In this document: positions 19,782 through 29,371 of the stretch, piece by piece | Numbering within the stretch: position 1 is the stretch's first letter | Layout of the letters: every line of letters starts with the position of its first letter | Translations under genes and position numbers: made by a program | The notes under the pieces: model-generated | The model's database searches: none | Told to the model about the DNA's origin: nothing | Seen by the model: the letters and a program-made list of their open reading frames with translations, nothing else | Source: Bacilli bacterium | Lineage (GTDB): Bacteria; Bacillota_I; Bacilli_A; RF39; UBA660 | DNA length: 49,849 nucleotides | NCBI GenBank assembly: GCA_016283075.1 | Contig: JAEEMF010000001.1 | Coordinates: 1-49,849 of the forward strand | Direction: 5' to 3'

Positions 19782-21737
19782 TTAACTTATTTTAAAAGTT
19801 TTAACTTTCTCAGTTTTTTTAACATTAAAATCAGCTATACTATCAATTGATATAAGCTTATCCTTATTGTCCTCTTCTCTTAAAGCCCTAATGCTTCTCT
19901 TACCACTAGGGTCAACAGGAAAGCCTTCAATAAAGCTATGTATTCTAAATGAAATTCTAGGAATGATTTCAACTGATATTTCATTATAAATTCTTAATTT
20001 ACATGAAGCTAAAATATATTCCATACTTTTCTTAGAGTCTGGTTGTTTTTCGATATGACAAACATAACTATTATCATCATTTTTAATTACTGTACAAGAT
20101 AAAATGTTCTTAGTATCTTTTGAAATTGATTCTTCAATCTTAAATGTTGGAAACATTTCTCCATTTGATAAAGTTACATAATCATTAATTCTTCCCTTAA
20201 TTTTTAAACTTCTATAATATGGATCAGCAATATATCCTAACGCACCCATTTTCATCCATTTTTTTCCATATTTATCTGTTACAAATACATCTTCGTTTAA
20301 TGAATCATCTAAATATCCACTCATGTTAGCTGGCGAGTCAACAACTAGAATACCAGGTTCATTTACATCGCAATAGCTACCATCTGGTTTTAGAACATTA
20401 TACTCAGCAAGTTTAACAGGAAGTAAACCTAAAGAATAATTTTTTCCACGAATTTTTACCTTATTATTTTGAAGTGCGTGAAATATAGTAAAGAATAATC
20501 CGCCTGTCTCGCAAGTTCCACCGCCTAGTGAAAAGGTAACTGGTGATAATGGGAAAGGTAATTTACCTGTTCCAAAAGCATGTCTTCTAGCAATTTTATT
20601 TAAAAACTTTTCTTCACCAGCAGAACATCCTTCGCCAACCAGATCAGGCAACATTAAAGATGGAAATTTTACATGTTTGTATTCCTTGCTTAAAAGTTTC
20701 TTTCCTAAATCAATCCATGTACCAGCTGTTTCTTGACAATAATTAGGTTTGTTAATTAATAATGATGTCATAAAAAATTCTTTATCCCTAAATGGCTCAG
20801 CAGCATAAGTACAATTGCAAAATAATGTATCTGTTACATTACTTAAATTAGTATGAGAGTAAACAGGAATACCAAACTGAGTAACCAAGTTCTTCATTTC
20901 TGGCATTTTAGAAACATCAGATGACTTAAATCTAGAAACTGTCACATACACTCTATTCGAATGCTTAACAGCCTTTGGACGATTCTTATTTGTAGTACCG
21001 CTTGTATAAGAAATAGTAGCGATATCATCTAATGACTGTTCTTCAATAACATTTTTATCATATGCTTTTCCTAAATCAATAAATTCATCTTGAGAAAGAA
21101 TCTTTTTATAAGAGAATGATTTATATAAATTAATACGGCTTCCAAAATCATGATTTTTTTCAAATGATTGAAATGGATTATATGGTTTACCATTTTTTTT
21201 CATCAATGAATCACTTAATGAAGGTATAATAATATTTTTAATATTACTTTTTTCAAGTGTTGAAGATATTTTAGAATAGTTATCCTCAGAAACAAACATA
21301 GTTTTACAACCTGATTCGTTTATTGTAGAAAGAAGAAAATCTTCATCAAAATATGAAGGCATAAAGTGTGATGTTACACCTATCATATTACATGCAATAA
21401 AAATATATAGGTATTCAGGTGTATTTGAAACACAGATTGGAAGAGTATCACCTTTTTTTAATCCTAATTGTTTCAAAGATTTAGCATACTCAAATGCTTT
21501 TTTATACATTTCTTTATATGTAATTTTATTACCTCTATATAATATTGCAGGTTTATCTAAATAACCACTTTTTTTATTCCTTTCATACATATAAATAGAC
21601 CAAGCAGTATTATGATTAAATTCAATATCTTCTAAAACTTCTCGCGCTTTTTTGTCTAAACGATTGCTATAAATATGATTATTTGGTTTCATACTTAAAC
21701 CTTGTATTTCTTTTTCAAATTGTTCTAGAATTTCCAT
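19782..21737 (-). CDS. AMP-binding adenylate-forming enzyme (acyl-CoA synthetase-like)
   Basis: ISYTSGTTNKNRPKAVKHSN, A8-like MGALGYIADPYYRSLKIKGRINDYVTLSNGEMFP, C-terminal VDPSGKRSIRAL. Start moved to ATG at 21737 (MEILEQ), which has a GGGGGG SD. Confidence 0.85.
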   Translation of the reverse strand: MEILEQFEKEIQGLSMKPNNHIYSNRLDKKAREVLEDIEFNHNTAWSIYMYERNKKSGYLDKPAILYRGNKITYKEMYKKAFEYAKSLKQLGLKKGDTLPICVSNTPEYLYIFIACNMIGVTSHFMPSYFDEDFLLSTINESGCKTMFVSEDNYSKISSTLEKSNIKNIIIPSLSDSLMKKNGKPYNPFQSFEKNHDFGSRINLYKSFSYKKILSQDEFIDLGKAYDKNVIEEQSLDDIATISYTSGTTNKNRPKAVKHSNRVYVTVSRFKSSDVSKMPEMKNLVTQFGIPVYSHTNLSNVTDTLFCNCTYAAEPFRDKEFFMTSLLINKPNYCQETAGTWIDLGKKLLSKEYKHVKFPSLMLPDLVGEGCSAGEEKFLNKIARRHAFGTGKLPFPLSPVTFSLGGGTCETGGLFFTIFHALQNNKVKIRGKNYSLGLLPVKLAEYNVLKPDGSYCDVNEPGILVVDSPANMSGYLDDSLNEDVFVTDKYGKKWMKMGALGYIADPYYRSLKIKGRINDYVTLSNGEMFPTFKIEESISKDTKNILSCTVIKNDDNSYVCHIEKQPDSKKSMEYILASCKLRIYNEISVEIIPRISFRIHSFIEGFPVDPSGKRSIRALREEDNKDKLISIDSIADFNVKKTEKVKTFKIS

Positions 21738-21877
21738 AAAATCCCCCCTAGCATCAAGCCATAACCCCTTGACTTGCAAGTTATTATAGCATATTTTTCT
21801 ACTTTGTCAATTTTACACAAAGTGGCTTAAAAACTAGAAAAAAGAGCCTTTTATAGAAAAAGCTCTCTTTAATGTAA

Positions 21878-22459
21878 TTATTTACCTAATTTATTTTCTT
21901 TATACCAGTTAATGAAGTCAAATTTAGCATTACCCCAGAACTTTGATTCATAATCTCTATCTATCTCTCTTAATTCACTAAGTGTCTTAGTTTCTCCATC
22001 AGGAATATAGAAGTGATCATGCCATCTTCCTAAGTTTCCTTTTGACTCATATGATATAGTTCCTGTACTAGAACCAGTAAATACTACTGGGTCTTTACCA
22101 GGTTCACAATAAGCAAATGTATCTTCAAGTCTAGCTTTTCTATTAGTTTCATTTTTAATAAGTTCTAAGAAGTGTTCTACTCCTATCTGCTTATCAAAAT
22201 ATGCATTATATGGTCCTGGAAGACCTCCTAGACAATCTAAATACAAGCCTGAATCTGATTTAACACATGGTCTACCTAGTTTCTCAGCCATATATTTTAC
22301 TGAGAACTCTACTACCTCGCCACATGTTTTTGCTTGTATTTCAGGTATTTCAAAATCTGGAGTAGCTATTTCAATATCAATACCATTCTTTTCAAATAGT
22401 CTTTTAGCTTCTTCAAATTTACCTTTATTAGTAGTTAAGTATATTACTTTATTGTTCAT
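21878..22459 (-). CDS. Ham1/ITPA-family non-canonical purine NTP pyrophosphatase
   Basis: TTNKGKFEEAKRLF...KSDSGLYLDCLGGLPGPYNAYF...RKARLEDTFAYCEPG. Confidence 0.85.
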   Translation of the reverse strand: MNNKVIYLTTNKGKFEEAKRLFEKNGIDIEIATPDFEIPEIQAKTCGEVVEFSVKYMAEKLGRPCVKSDSGLYLDCLGGLPGPYNAYFDKQIGVEHFLELIKNETNRKARLEDTFAYCEPGKDPVVFTGSSTGTISYESKGNLGRWHDHFYIPDGETKTLSELREIDRDYESKFWGNAKFDFINWYKENKLGK

Positions 22460-22463
22460 AACA

Positions 22464-23258
22464 TCACTTCCTTTTATATAAATCTATTAAGTTTTTAATA
22501 ACCATTACTGTTGTAATAGGTCCTACTCCGTTAGGAACAGGTGTAATTAATGATACTTTATCTTTAATACTATCAAAATCAGTATCACCATATAACCTAT
22601 TACCCTCTCTAATTATAGCACAATCTATGATAATAGAGTTATCTTTTACCATATCTTTAGTAATTAAATTACGTTTCCCTGCTGCAGATATTAAAATATC
22701 TGCAGAAAGTGTATTTTCTTTTAAATTAACTGTTTTAGTATTACATATAGTAGGATTAATACCTTTTGAAATAAAATATTTTTCAAGAGGTTTTCCTATC
22801 AAAGAACTATATCCTACTAAAGTAATATTTTTATTATTTATATCAATATTATAATTATTTAGTATTTCAAGTACTGCAAGTGCTGTACAAGGCATAACTA
22901 AATTATTTTTTGTAAGTCCATCAACGTCTTTAGATAGATCTATTAAATTAATTATTTCTTCTTTATCTAGATAATCTGGAAGTGGTAGTTCTACCATAAT
23001 ACCAGTTACTGAACTATCATTATTAAGTTTATTTATTAAACTAGTTAAATCTTCCTTACTTATATAATCAAAATATTGTATATCACAAGAAATATTACAT
23101 TCTTCACATACTTTCTTTTTACTTCTAACATATATATTACTAGCTTCATTATCTCCAATGCATATAATTGATAGTTTTATATTATAATTATTATTTATTA
23201 TTTCTTCTTTATATTTAGAAATAAGATTATTTCTAATACCAATACCATCTACTACCAT
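22464..23258 (-). CDS. folD: Bifunctional methylenetetrahydrofolate dehydrogenase/cyclohydrolase
   Basis: IYVRSKKKVCEE, VELPLPDYLDKE, KDVDGLTKNN, GYSSLIGKPLEKYF, ITPVPNGVGPITTVMV. Confidence 0.93.
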   Translation of the reverse strand: MVVDGIGIRNNLISKYKEEIINNNYNIKLSIICIGDNEASNIYVRSKKKVCEECNISCDIQYFDYISKEDLTSLINKLNNDSSVTGIMVELPLPDYLDKEEIINLIDLSKDVDGLTKNNLVMPCTALAVLEILNNYNIDINNKNITLVGYSSLIGKPLEKYFISKGINPTICNTKTVNLKENTLSADILISAAGKRNLITKDMVKDNSIIIDCAIIREGNRLYGDTDFDSIKDKVSLITPVPNGVGPITTVMVIKNLIDLYKRK

Positions 23259-23301
23259 AATAAAGACTCCCATCAAACATAATAATTATAACATAAAGTA
23301 A

Positions 23302-24138
23302 TTATAAATTTAAAATATCTATAATATATTTTATTGAATAAATAGTATCTTCAAACATAACATTCTTAGCATATTTAAGTTTCTTTTGGTAGTTACTAAA
23401 TAAATCATTTAATATGGTACTATCTTTAATTATTTCATAAATTTCATTTAAATAATCTTTATTTAAAATAGAATTTCGATGTTTAAATGTTCTTTCTATT
23501 GCTTTAATTAATGTTTCAGTATTAATACTTTCCTTGTGTTCATTTATTAGCATATAAATGTCATAAAAGTCTTTTGCTCTAGTTGTAGATATATTTTTAC
23601 TAATAATACTTTCAAATTTTTCTGCAATTATCGTTTCAATAGTATATGCCATAATATTAATTCTTTTATCTTCAAAAATAGATTTATATTTATATATTAT
23701 TTCTCTTGGAGTAATTATGTCTCCTGTTGATACTTCTATAAAGAAGTGAGTTTTAATTCTATCAAACTCAGCATATACATTAATTCTATAACCACCATAT
23801 TCATCTTCTAATCTAATATCATTGATGCTATCAATTCTAAATGATATTCCATCATTAGTATCTATAGATAATATTTCATTAAAGATAGTTAGAAGAGATT
23901 CTGTATTTAATGAAATACCTTTTAAAGTGGCATCTATATCCTTAGTAGTACGCATATCACATCCAATAATAGATGAAAGAAGCACACCACCTTTAAGGAT
24001 AATATTATCTCTATATTTGCTTTTTTCAAGTCTCATTAATACATGTTCAAAAAAATACATTTGATGAAGATGTAATGATAAATCATTACTACCATTAGCT
24101 TTATTTTTTATAATTGCATTTAATTTGTCACTATTCAT
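23302..24138 (-). CDS. AbiEii-type nucleotidyltransferase toxin
   Basis: NIILKGGVLLSSIIGCDMRTTKDIDATLKG matches the GG...DID nucleotidyltransferase core; paired with an AbiEi-type gene. Confidence 0.88.
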   Translation of the reverse strand: MNSDKLNAIIKNKANGSNDLSLHLHQMYFFEHVLMRLEKSKYRDNIILKGGVLLSSIIGCDMRTTKDIDATLKGISLNTESLLTIFNEILSIDTNDGISFRIDSINDIRLEDEYGGYRINVYAEFDRIKTHFFIEVSTGDIITPREIIYKYKSIFEDKRINIMAYTIETIIAEKFESIISKNISTTRAKDFYDIYMLINEHKESINTETLIKAIERTFKHRNSILNKDYLNEIYEIIKDSTILNDLFSNYQKKLKYAKNVMFEDTIYSIKYIIDILNL

Positions 24139-24731
24139 TAAAAGATAACCTGCATAATATCTACAACTTCTTTTTCAATATTTAATTTTTTAGAATATTT
24201 TGTAAGTTTTAAAAGATCTTTATCTTTTCTTTTAGCATACCATTTCAATGCCTTAGTATAAATTTCTTTATCCATATGATTTTTATCTTTAATAATGTCA
24301 CAAATAGTTCTTTCTAAATCATAACATTTAATATTCATTCCAAATGGAGATTTGATAGTTTCCACACCTAGATAAAATATTTTATTATCAACATAATGAA
24401 GTAATACTGAATCAATATTTTGAAGCGATCCACCATATCCACGAGGAACAGTTACATCAAAATAAAGTGGAGTTCTGTCTGATAAATCATGTAAAAATAA
24501 TGATGTAGTATAAGAAAAAATAGCATTCTTACTTTTAGAAAGAATTTTATAATACTCATCAGTAATTATATTAGGAAGTGAATAAAATCCAGTTGATATT
24601 CTTTCTAACAATTCGCCATCACACAATCTTTTTAAAGCCATTTTATTTAAACCATTATCTACTACTTCTTTTGTAGTAATATAACCGCCGTTTTTTTGAA
24701 CTAACTCCAAAATTTTTTCTAAATCAGTCAT
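24138..24731 (-). CDS. AbiEi-type antitoxin / transcriptional regulator
   Basis: N-terminal wHTH GGYITTKEVVDNGLNKMALKRLCDGELLERISTGFYSLP, DVTVPRGYG, YDLERTICDII; overlaps the toxin start. Confidence 0.88.
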   Translation of the reverse strand: MTDLEKILELVQKNGGYITTKEVVDNGLNKMALKRLCDGELLERISTGFYSLPNIITDEYYKILSKSKNAIFSYTTSLFLHDLSDRTPLYFDVTVPRGYGGSLQNIDSVLLHYVDNKIFYLGVETIKSPFGMNIKCYDLERTICDIIKDKNHMDKEIYTKALKWYAKRKDKDLLKLTKYSKKLNIEKEVVDIMQVIF

Positions 24732-24807
24732 AAAAACGCCTCCTTAATTATAATAAGTTCTTTCTTACTGAAATTGTAACATATATTAATACTAATGAAA
24801 ATACTTT

Positions 24808-24857
24808 TTGTTACTTTTTTAATTATTTTCAATATATTTTAAGTTATAAAGTAACAA
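24808..24857. repeat. Inverted repeat upstream of the AbiE pair (candidate AbiEi operator)
   Basis: TTGTTACTTT (24808-24817) and its perfect reverse complement AAAGTAACAA (24848-24857); a related GTAAC lies at 24776-24780. Confidence 0.6.
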
Positions 24858-24872
24858 TTTTATATAAAAAGA

Positions 24873-24892
24873 AGACTTAGTAAACTAAGTCT
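24873..24892 (-). terminator. Terminator of the RsmB-like gene
   Basis: AGACTTAG-N4-CTAAGTCT. Confidence 0.65.
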
Positions 24893-24895
24893 ATA

Positions 24896-25753
24896 TTATT
24901 TAATCTTTTCTAATTTAGATATAAAGAATCCTTCAAACTCTTTAGTAGGAAGTACTGTTATAGTACCCTCTAACGAGTTTGGAAGTGCTGGTAAATTTTT
25001 TGAATCAAGTGGAACTAGTTTAACATTTCCTTTAGAAAGTACTTTCTTTATTTGCTCTTCATTTTCTATAGGAAGAATAGAACATGTTGAATAAAGAAGA
25101 GTTCCTCCTACTTTTAAAAGTTCTATAGCTTTATTTAGAAGTATTTCTTGTACTTTAACTGATCTAGTAATTAATTCTTCATCAAACGTATCTAAATCAC
25201 TTATATTTAAAGTGCCTGTTCCAGAACAAGGAGCATCCAAAAGAATCTTATCAAATTTAAAAAAAGGATCTATATTTCTAGCATCTTCATTTAATACTGT
25301 AACTCTTTTTACTCCAAGTTTATCTAGATTATATTTTAATCTATCACATCTTATTTTATTCTTCTCAATAGCAGTAATTTTAACATCTTTTAAAGACGCT
25401 ATTAAAGAAGTTTTACCACCAGGAGCTGCTGTCATATCAAGAACTGAATCATTATCATTTAAGTCCATATATAAAGGTGGTAACATACTAGATATACTTT
25501 GAATATATATCTTTCCTTCGTTATATATATCTAGCGTTCTTATATCATAGTTATCTTTTAAGATAATTGCATTATCATAAATATTCGATATTTCATAAGT
25601 GATACTATTACTATTCAATATAGAAGTAATTTCCTCTATATTAGACTTCAAAGTATTGACTCTAAAAGTAGTATATCTATCTTTAGAATATCCATCAATT
25701 ATTTTATTATATTCATCTTTAGTATAAATACTACTAAGTCTATCTTTTAACAT
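24896..25753 (-). CDS. NOL1/NOP2/Sun-family RNA m5C methyltransferase, short form without a NusB-like domain
   Basis: LDMTAAPGGKTSLIA, LLDAPCSGTGTL, LLYSTCSILPIENEEQ. Confidence 0.88.
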   Translation of the reverse strand: MLKDRLSSIYTKDEYNKIIDGYSKDRYTTFRVNTLKSNIEEITSILNSNSITYEISNIYDNAIILKDNYDIRTLDIYNEGKIYIQSISSMLPPLYMDLNDNDSVLDMTAAPGGKTSLIASLKDVKITAIEKNKIRCDRLKYNLDKLGVKRVTVLNEDARNIDPFFKFDKILLDAPCSGTGTLNISDLDTFDEELITRSVKVQEILLNKAIELLKVGGTLLYSTCSILPIENEEQIKKVLSKGNVKLVPLDSKNLPALPNSLEGTITVLPTKEFEGFFISKLEKIK

Positions 25754-25769
25754 AATATCACCTACTTCA

Positions 25770-26201
25770 TTATATCATATCTAAATACATACTTACTGCT
25801 TTTATTTGATAAGGAAGAAAAAGTTTAGAAAGTATTTCTTCTTTACTTACTTTAACAAGAGAAGACTCTTGTTCTAAAGGAGTATATTCTTTATCAGAAA
25901 CACTTACTACATAAAAATGTGCAAGAGAATTTACATAATGACCATGATTAGTTACCCAGTAACAGTCTATTGTTATTAAAGGAGTAGTACTTTCTATTTC
26001 AAGTCCTGCTTCTTCCATAAATTCTCTTTTAAGAGTCTCTATATGAGACTCGCCTTCTTCAATTCCTCCACCTATTAAAGAATAATCATTATTATTAATA
26101 GTTATATAAAAACTATTATTTTTATATACTATTCCAAAACAAGTTTCTCTAAAAAAGTAATCTTTATCTATTTCTTTAATACCAAGAGTTATTTTATCCA
26201 T
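25770..26201 (-). CDS. NUDIX hydrolase
   Basis: Nudix box GGGIEEGESHIETLKREFMEEAGLE. Confidence 0.9.
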   Translation of the reverse strand: MDKITLGIKEIDKDYFFRETCFGIVYKNNSFYITINNNDYSLIGGGIEEGESHIETLKREFMEEAGLEIESTTPLITIDCYWVTNHGHYVNSLAHFYVVSVSDKEYTPLEQESSLVKVSKEEILSKLFLPYQIKAVSMYLDMI

Positions 26202-26594
26202 TTATTTAAAATACTCCTTTAATTTATCCATAATGTCATATTTATTAAGTTCTTTTACATTTATAAATGTAGGTTCATAGTAGTTAGAATCACTCATTCT
26301 ATCAAGTTCTTCTCCATTTAAAGTGAAATTACCACTTATATACTCACAGTTATAAATGTATTCTACTCTATCTTCTGTTTCATTTGTAAAAGCTAAATCT
26401 TTTACATTTACATCTATATTAAGTTCTTCTTTTAATTCTCTTTTTAATCCGTCTATTACTTCTTCACCAGGATTTATTCCTCCTCCTGGTAAAACATAAT
26501 ATTCTTTAGTAACTCCATCTGTAATCTTTCTTCTAAAGATTACAGCTAAACCTTTATCAGTAATAACAATACCTCTAGCACTAATTCTTTTCAT
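26202..26594 (-). CDS. NUDIX hydrolase
   Basis: Nudix box GGGINPGEEVIDGLKRELKEELNID. Confidence 0.9.
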   Translation of the reverse strand: MKRISARGIVITDKGLAVIFRRKITDGVTKEYYVLPGGGINPGEEVIDGLKRELKEELNIDVNVKDLAFTNETEDRVEYIYNCEYISGNFTLNGEELDRMSDSNYYEPTFINVKELNKYDIMDKLKEYFK

Positions 26595-27294
26595 TATTAT
26601 TTCTCCTTAATCTAAAATCTAATATATTTCTTAGCACTTTATTTGCTGATGATTCTTCTATTGTTCTATCATCACGATACTTAATTTCAGTAAAATTATC
26701 GACTTTAATTGTTGGAATAGATGCACCTATAGCAGCATCGACACCTCTTTTAGAATCTTCAATACTAATACATTTATAAGGTTTTAATTGAAGTTTATCT
26801 AAAGCAATTAAATATTCTGCTGGATTAGGTTTTAATAATTCATGAGGAACATCATCCCTAGCAATAATAATATCAAATGTATTATGTAAATCATATAAAT
26901 CTAACAACTTTGAAATATACATTCTTCTACAAGTAGTAACTAAAGCAACAATTAAACCCGAATCCTTTATTTCTTTAATAAGGTTAAAATTGTCTTTTGC
27001 CTCCTCTTCTCTAATTACACTTTCAAAAAATGGCATATAATTTGCATATAATTTTTGATATATAGTATCATCTGATACATCTCGAATACTTTGATATTCA
27101 TTTCTTTTGAAGTCAAGTAATTTAGCATTTTGTTCTAATTCATACTTTTTATATTCATCTTTAGATATAACTACATTATATTCTTTAAGCAGAATATCTT
27201 TATAAGCCTCAAAAAACGCTTTTTCACTATTGATTAGCGTACCATCTAAATCAAGTAAAAGCGCTTTTATATTATCTATATTTATTTTATTCAT
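26581..27294 (-). CDS. HAD-superfamily phosphatase
   Basis: LLLDLDGTLINSEKAF, LVTTCRR, KPNPAEYL, SIEDSKRGVDAA. Confidence 0.9.
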   Translation of the reverse strand: MNKINIDNIKALLLDLDGTLINSEKAFFEAYKDILLKEYNVVISKDEYKKYELEQNAKLLDFKRNEYQSIRDVSDDTIYQKLYANYMPFFESVIREEEAKDNFNLIKEIKDSGLIVALVTTCRRMYISKLLDLYDLHNTFDIIIARDDVPHELLKPNPAEYLIALDKLQLKPYKCISIEDSKRGVDAAIGASIPTIKVDNFTEIKYRDDRTIEESSANKVLRNILDFRLRRNNNEKN

Positions 27295-28333
27295 TATTTT
27301 CTTTTACAAGAAGGATACTAATAAGTTCTTTAAGGCTTTGTGAATGAAATATTATAGAGTTCTTTAGATCAATGCTATTCTTTTTAATGATTTGAAGCAT
27401 ACTATCTTCACCAGCAATTATTAAATTGTCAATTGAAATATTTAATTTACCAAAGAAATGTTTAAAGAATACCTCATTTAATTTGGTAATATATGTAACA
27501 TTACATTTATTTCTATTTAATAATTCTGCAACAACAAGTAATTCTTTGTTATCAAATACTAAATTATCTACAAAATCATCAACAATAGGTTCTAATACAG
27601 AATATAAGCTTTTATTCTTGCGATATTCGCCCCATTTTATATTTGAACCTGCTGCTTTACTTATCTCAGCTTTATATTTTTTAAAGAATTCTTTTTCATA
27701 TTTAACTAAATAATCATCTATATCAACATATATACTCTCTGTTTCATTTTTAGAAGAGTATTTATCATTAATATTTTTAGCAACTACATCTCTATAAGGT
27801 CTAGTTTCTTCTTTCAAGCCTAAATCTTTGAAATTATTAATAAAAGTTCTTAGAGCATAATTAAGTTCTTCTCTTTTAGCATCTAATTCAGAAATAATTT
27901 CAAATTCAACAAAACCACCTATATTAGGTAATTTATCTATCATAATACTATATTTGTATTGGCCATCTTGCTTTGTAAAAGTAAGACGTTCTTTCTCTAC
28001 AATAACATAACTATAGAAACCAAGTGATGTAAATAAAGAAACAAAGTTTTCATATTCATCAATATTTGCACTTATATTATTTTCTAATTTGCAATATTGA
28101 CCAAGAAGTGAACTAGATTTACCTTTAAATGTAACTTCCATTCTAGAATTATTTGTTTTTCTAATTCTTAAACATGTTCTATTTTCAATAAATTCACTAT
28201 TAATGTCTGTAAAATATTCATCACTTTCAACTTTGGAATCAAGTTCAGCAAAGCCAAGTTCTTTTATTCTTTCAATTAGTTTCTTAGAATCTAAGCAGTA
28301 ATACTTTTCTTCTGTTTCAATTTTAATAAGCAT
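27287..28333 (-). CDS. CYTH-domain protein fused to a degenerate HAD-like domain
   Basis: N-terminus IKIETEEKYYCLD, CLRIRKTNNSRMEVTFKGK, EFEII (CYTH triphosphate-tunnel pattern); C-terminus YVDIDDYLVKYEKEFF...VTYITKLNE...IIAGEDSMLQII resembles a HAD fold. Confidence 0.7.
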   Translation of the reverse strand: MLIKIETEEKYYCLDSKKLIERIKELGFAELDSKVESDEYFTDINSEFIENRTCLRIRKTNNSRMEVTFKGKSSSLLGQYCKLENNISANIDEYENFVSLFTSLGFYSYVIVEKERLTFTKQDGQYKYSIMIDKLPNIGGFVEFEIISELDAKREELNYALRTFINNFKDLGLKEETRPYRDVVAKNINDKYSSKNETESIYVDIDDYLVKYEKEFFKKYKAEISKAAGSNIKWGEYRKNKSLYSVLEPIVDDFVDNLVFDNKELLVVAELLNRNKCNVTYITKLNEVFFKHFFGKLNISIDNLIIAGEDSMLQIIKKNSIDLKNSIIFHSQSLKELISILLVKENNE

Positions 28334-28336
28334 AAA

Positions 28337-29371
28337 TTAATCCTCCTTCTTTATGTATGCAACCATATATTTACCTAGAATATTAGTAAACATATCATAT
28401 TTAATGTCATATTCTTTAAAAGATGAAGAAACTACGCTTTTAAATTGCATCTCATTTAAGAAGCATTCTCCGTTGTCTTTTAAAAATTTTCTATATAACC
28501 ATTTATTTAATAATTTTGGAAGACCAAGATGTTCTCTTGGATCAATAATTTCTATAATAACAATTCCAGTTTTAGAAATATTATCCATAAGATTTAGTAA
28601 ATTATTGATACCTATTAAACTATTCATATGATGAAGTGTATTTTTACAAAATACAACATCATAACTATTATTTTTAATATTATTGTATTCAACATTGTCG
28701 TTAGTATAAACAACATTTTTATATGGAGTTTGAGATAGATATTTTATGCAAACATCATTACCAACTACTGTCTTATAACCATGTTTTGAAGCAACTTCAA
28801 ATAAATCTGTACTATCACCACATGATATATCAATTATAGATTCTTTGTTTGGTAAAATATCATAAATCATTTTTTTAAATTCAGCTTTTTTTCTTTTCTT
28901 TTCAGTAAGTATATATCTCTTTATATATTTTTCATGAAATTTATATCTATTAATATATTTTAAAGATGTTTCAATCTCTGTATTAACTGTTGAAGATATA
29001 TATGAAAGATTAAAATTATCTATATGAAATTTAACAAGCTTTTTATATTTATCAGGGATTTGATTAATTGGAACTCTGTTAAGTTCAGATGATTCCACAT
29101 TCCCTACACGAAATGCAAAAACAAGAGTATCATTGCAAAAACAAACAGGATAGTAATTCTTTATCTTTAATTTATAAGTATTTGATATTTCATCAACAAG
29201 ATTAAGTATAGAATTAGTCTTATTATATTCAGGGAACTTATCTTTCTCTAAGTAATAATAATATTTATCATCAAAAACTAAAACAAGTAGTTTTTTATTA
29301 GAAACAGGCAATTTTAAAACTTTAAGATTATAATGTTTCTTATAAAATCTAGTTAAATCATTAGTTTTCAT
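28337..29371 (-). CDS. SAM-dependent class I methyltransferase with an unrecognised ~150-aa N-terminal domain
   Basis: IIDISCGDSTDLFEVASKHGYKTVVGND...YDVVFCKNTLHHM Rossmann methyltransferase motifs. Confidence 0.78.
   Translation of the reverse strand: MKTNDLTRFYKKHYNLKVLKLPVSNKKLLVLVFDDKYYYYLEKDKFPEYNKTNSILNLVDEISNTYKLKIKNYYPVCFCNDTLVFAFRVGNVESSELNRVPINQIPDKYKKLVKFHIDNFNLSYISSTVNTEIETSLKYINRYKFHEKYIKRYILTEKKRKKAEFKKMIYDILPNKESIIDISCGDSTDLFEVASKHGYKTVVGNDVCIKYLSQTPYKNVVYTNDNVEYNNIKNNSYDVVFCKNTLHHMNSLIGINNLLNLMDNISKTGIVIIEIIDPREHLGLPKLLNKWLYRKFLKDNGECFLNEMQFKSVVSSSFKEYDIKYDMFTNILGKYMVAYIKKED

Noticed and set aside
21738-21779. N-terminal 14-residue extension of the AMP-binding enzyme
   Set aside because: A strong GGGGGG Shine-Dalgarno sits inside it, ahead of ATG 21737.
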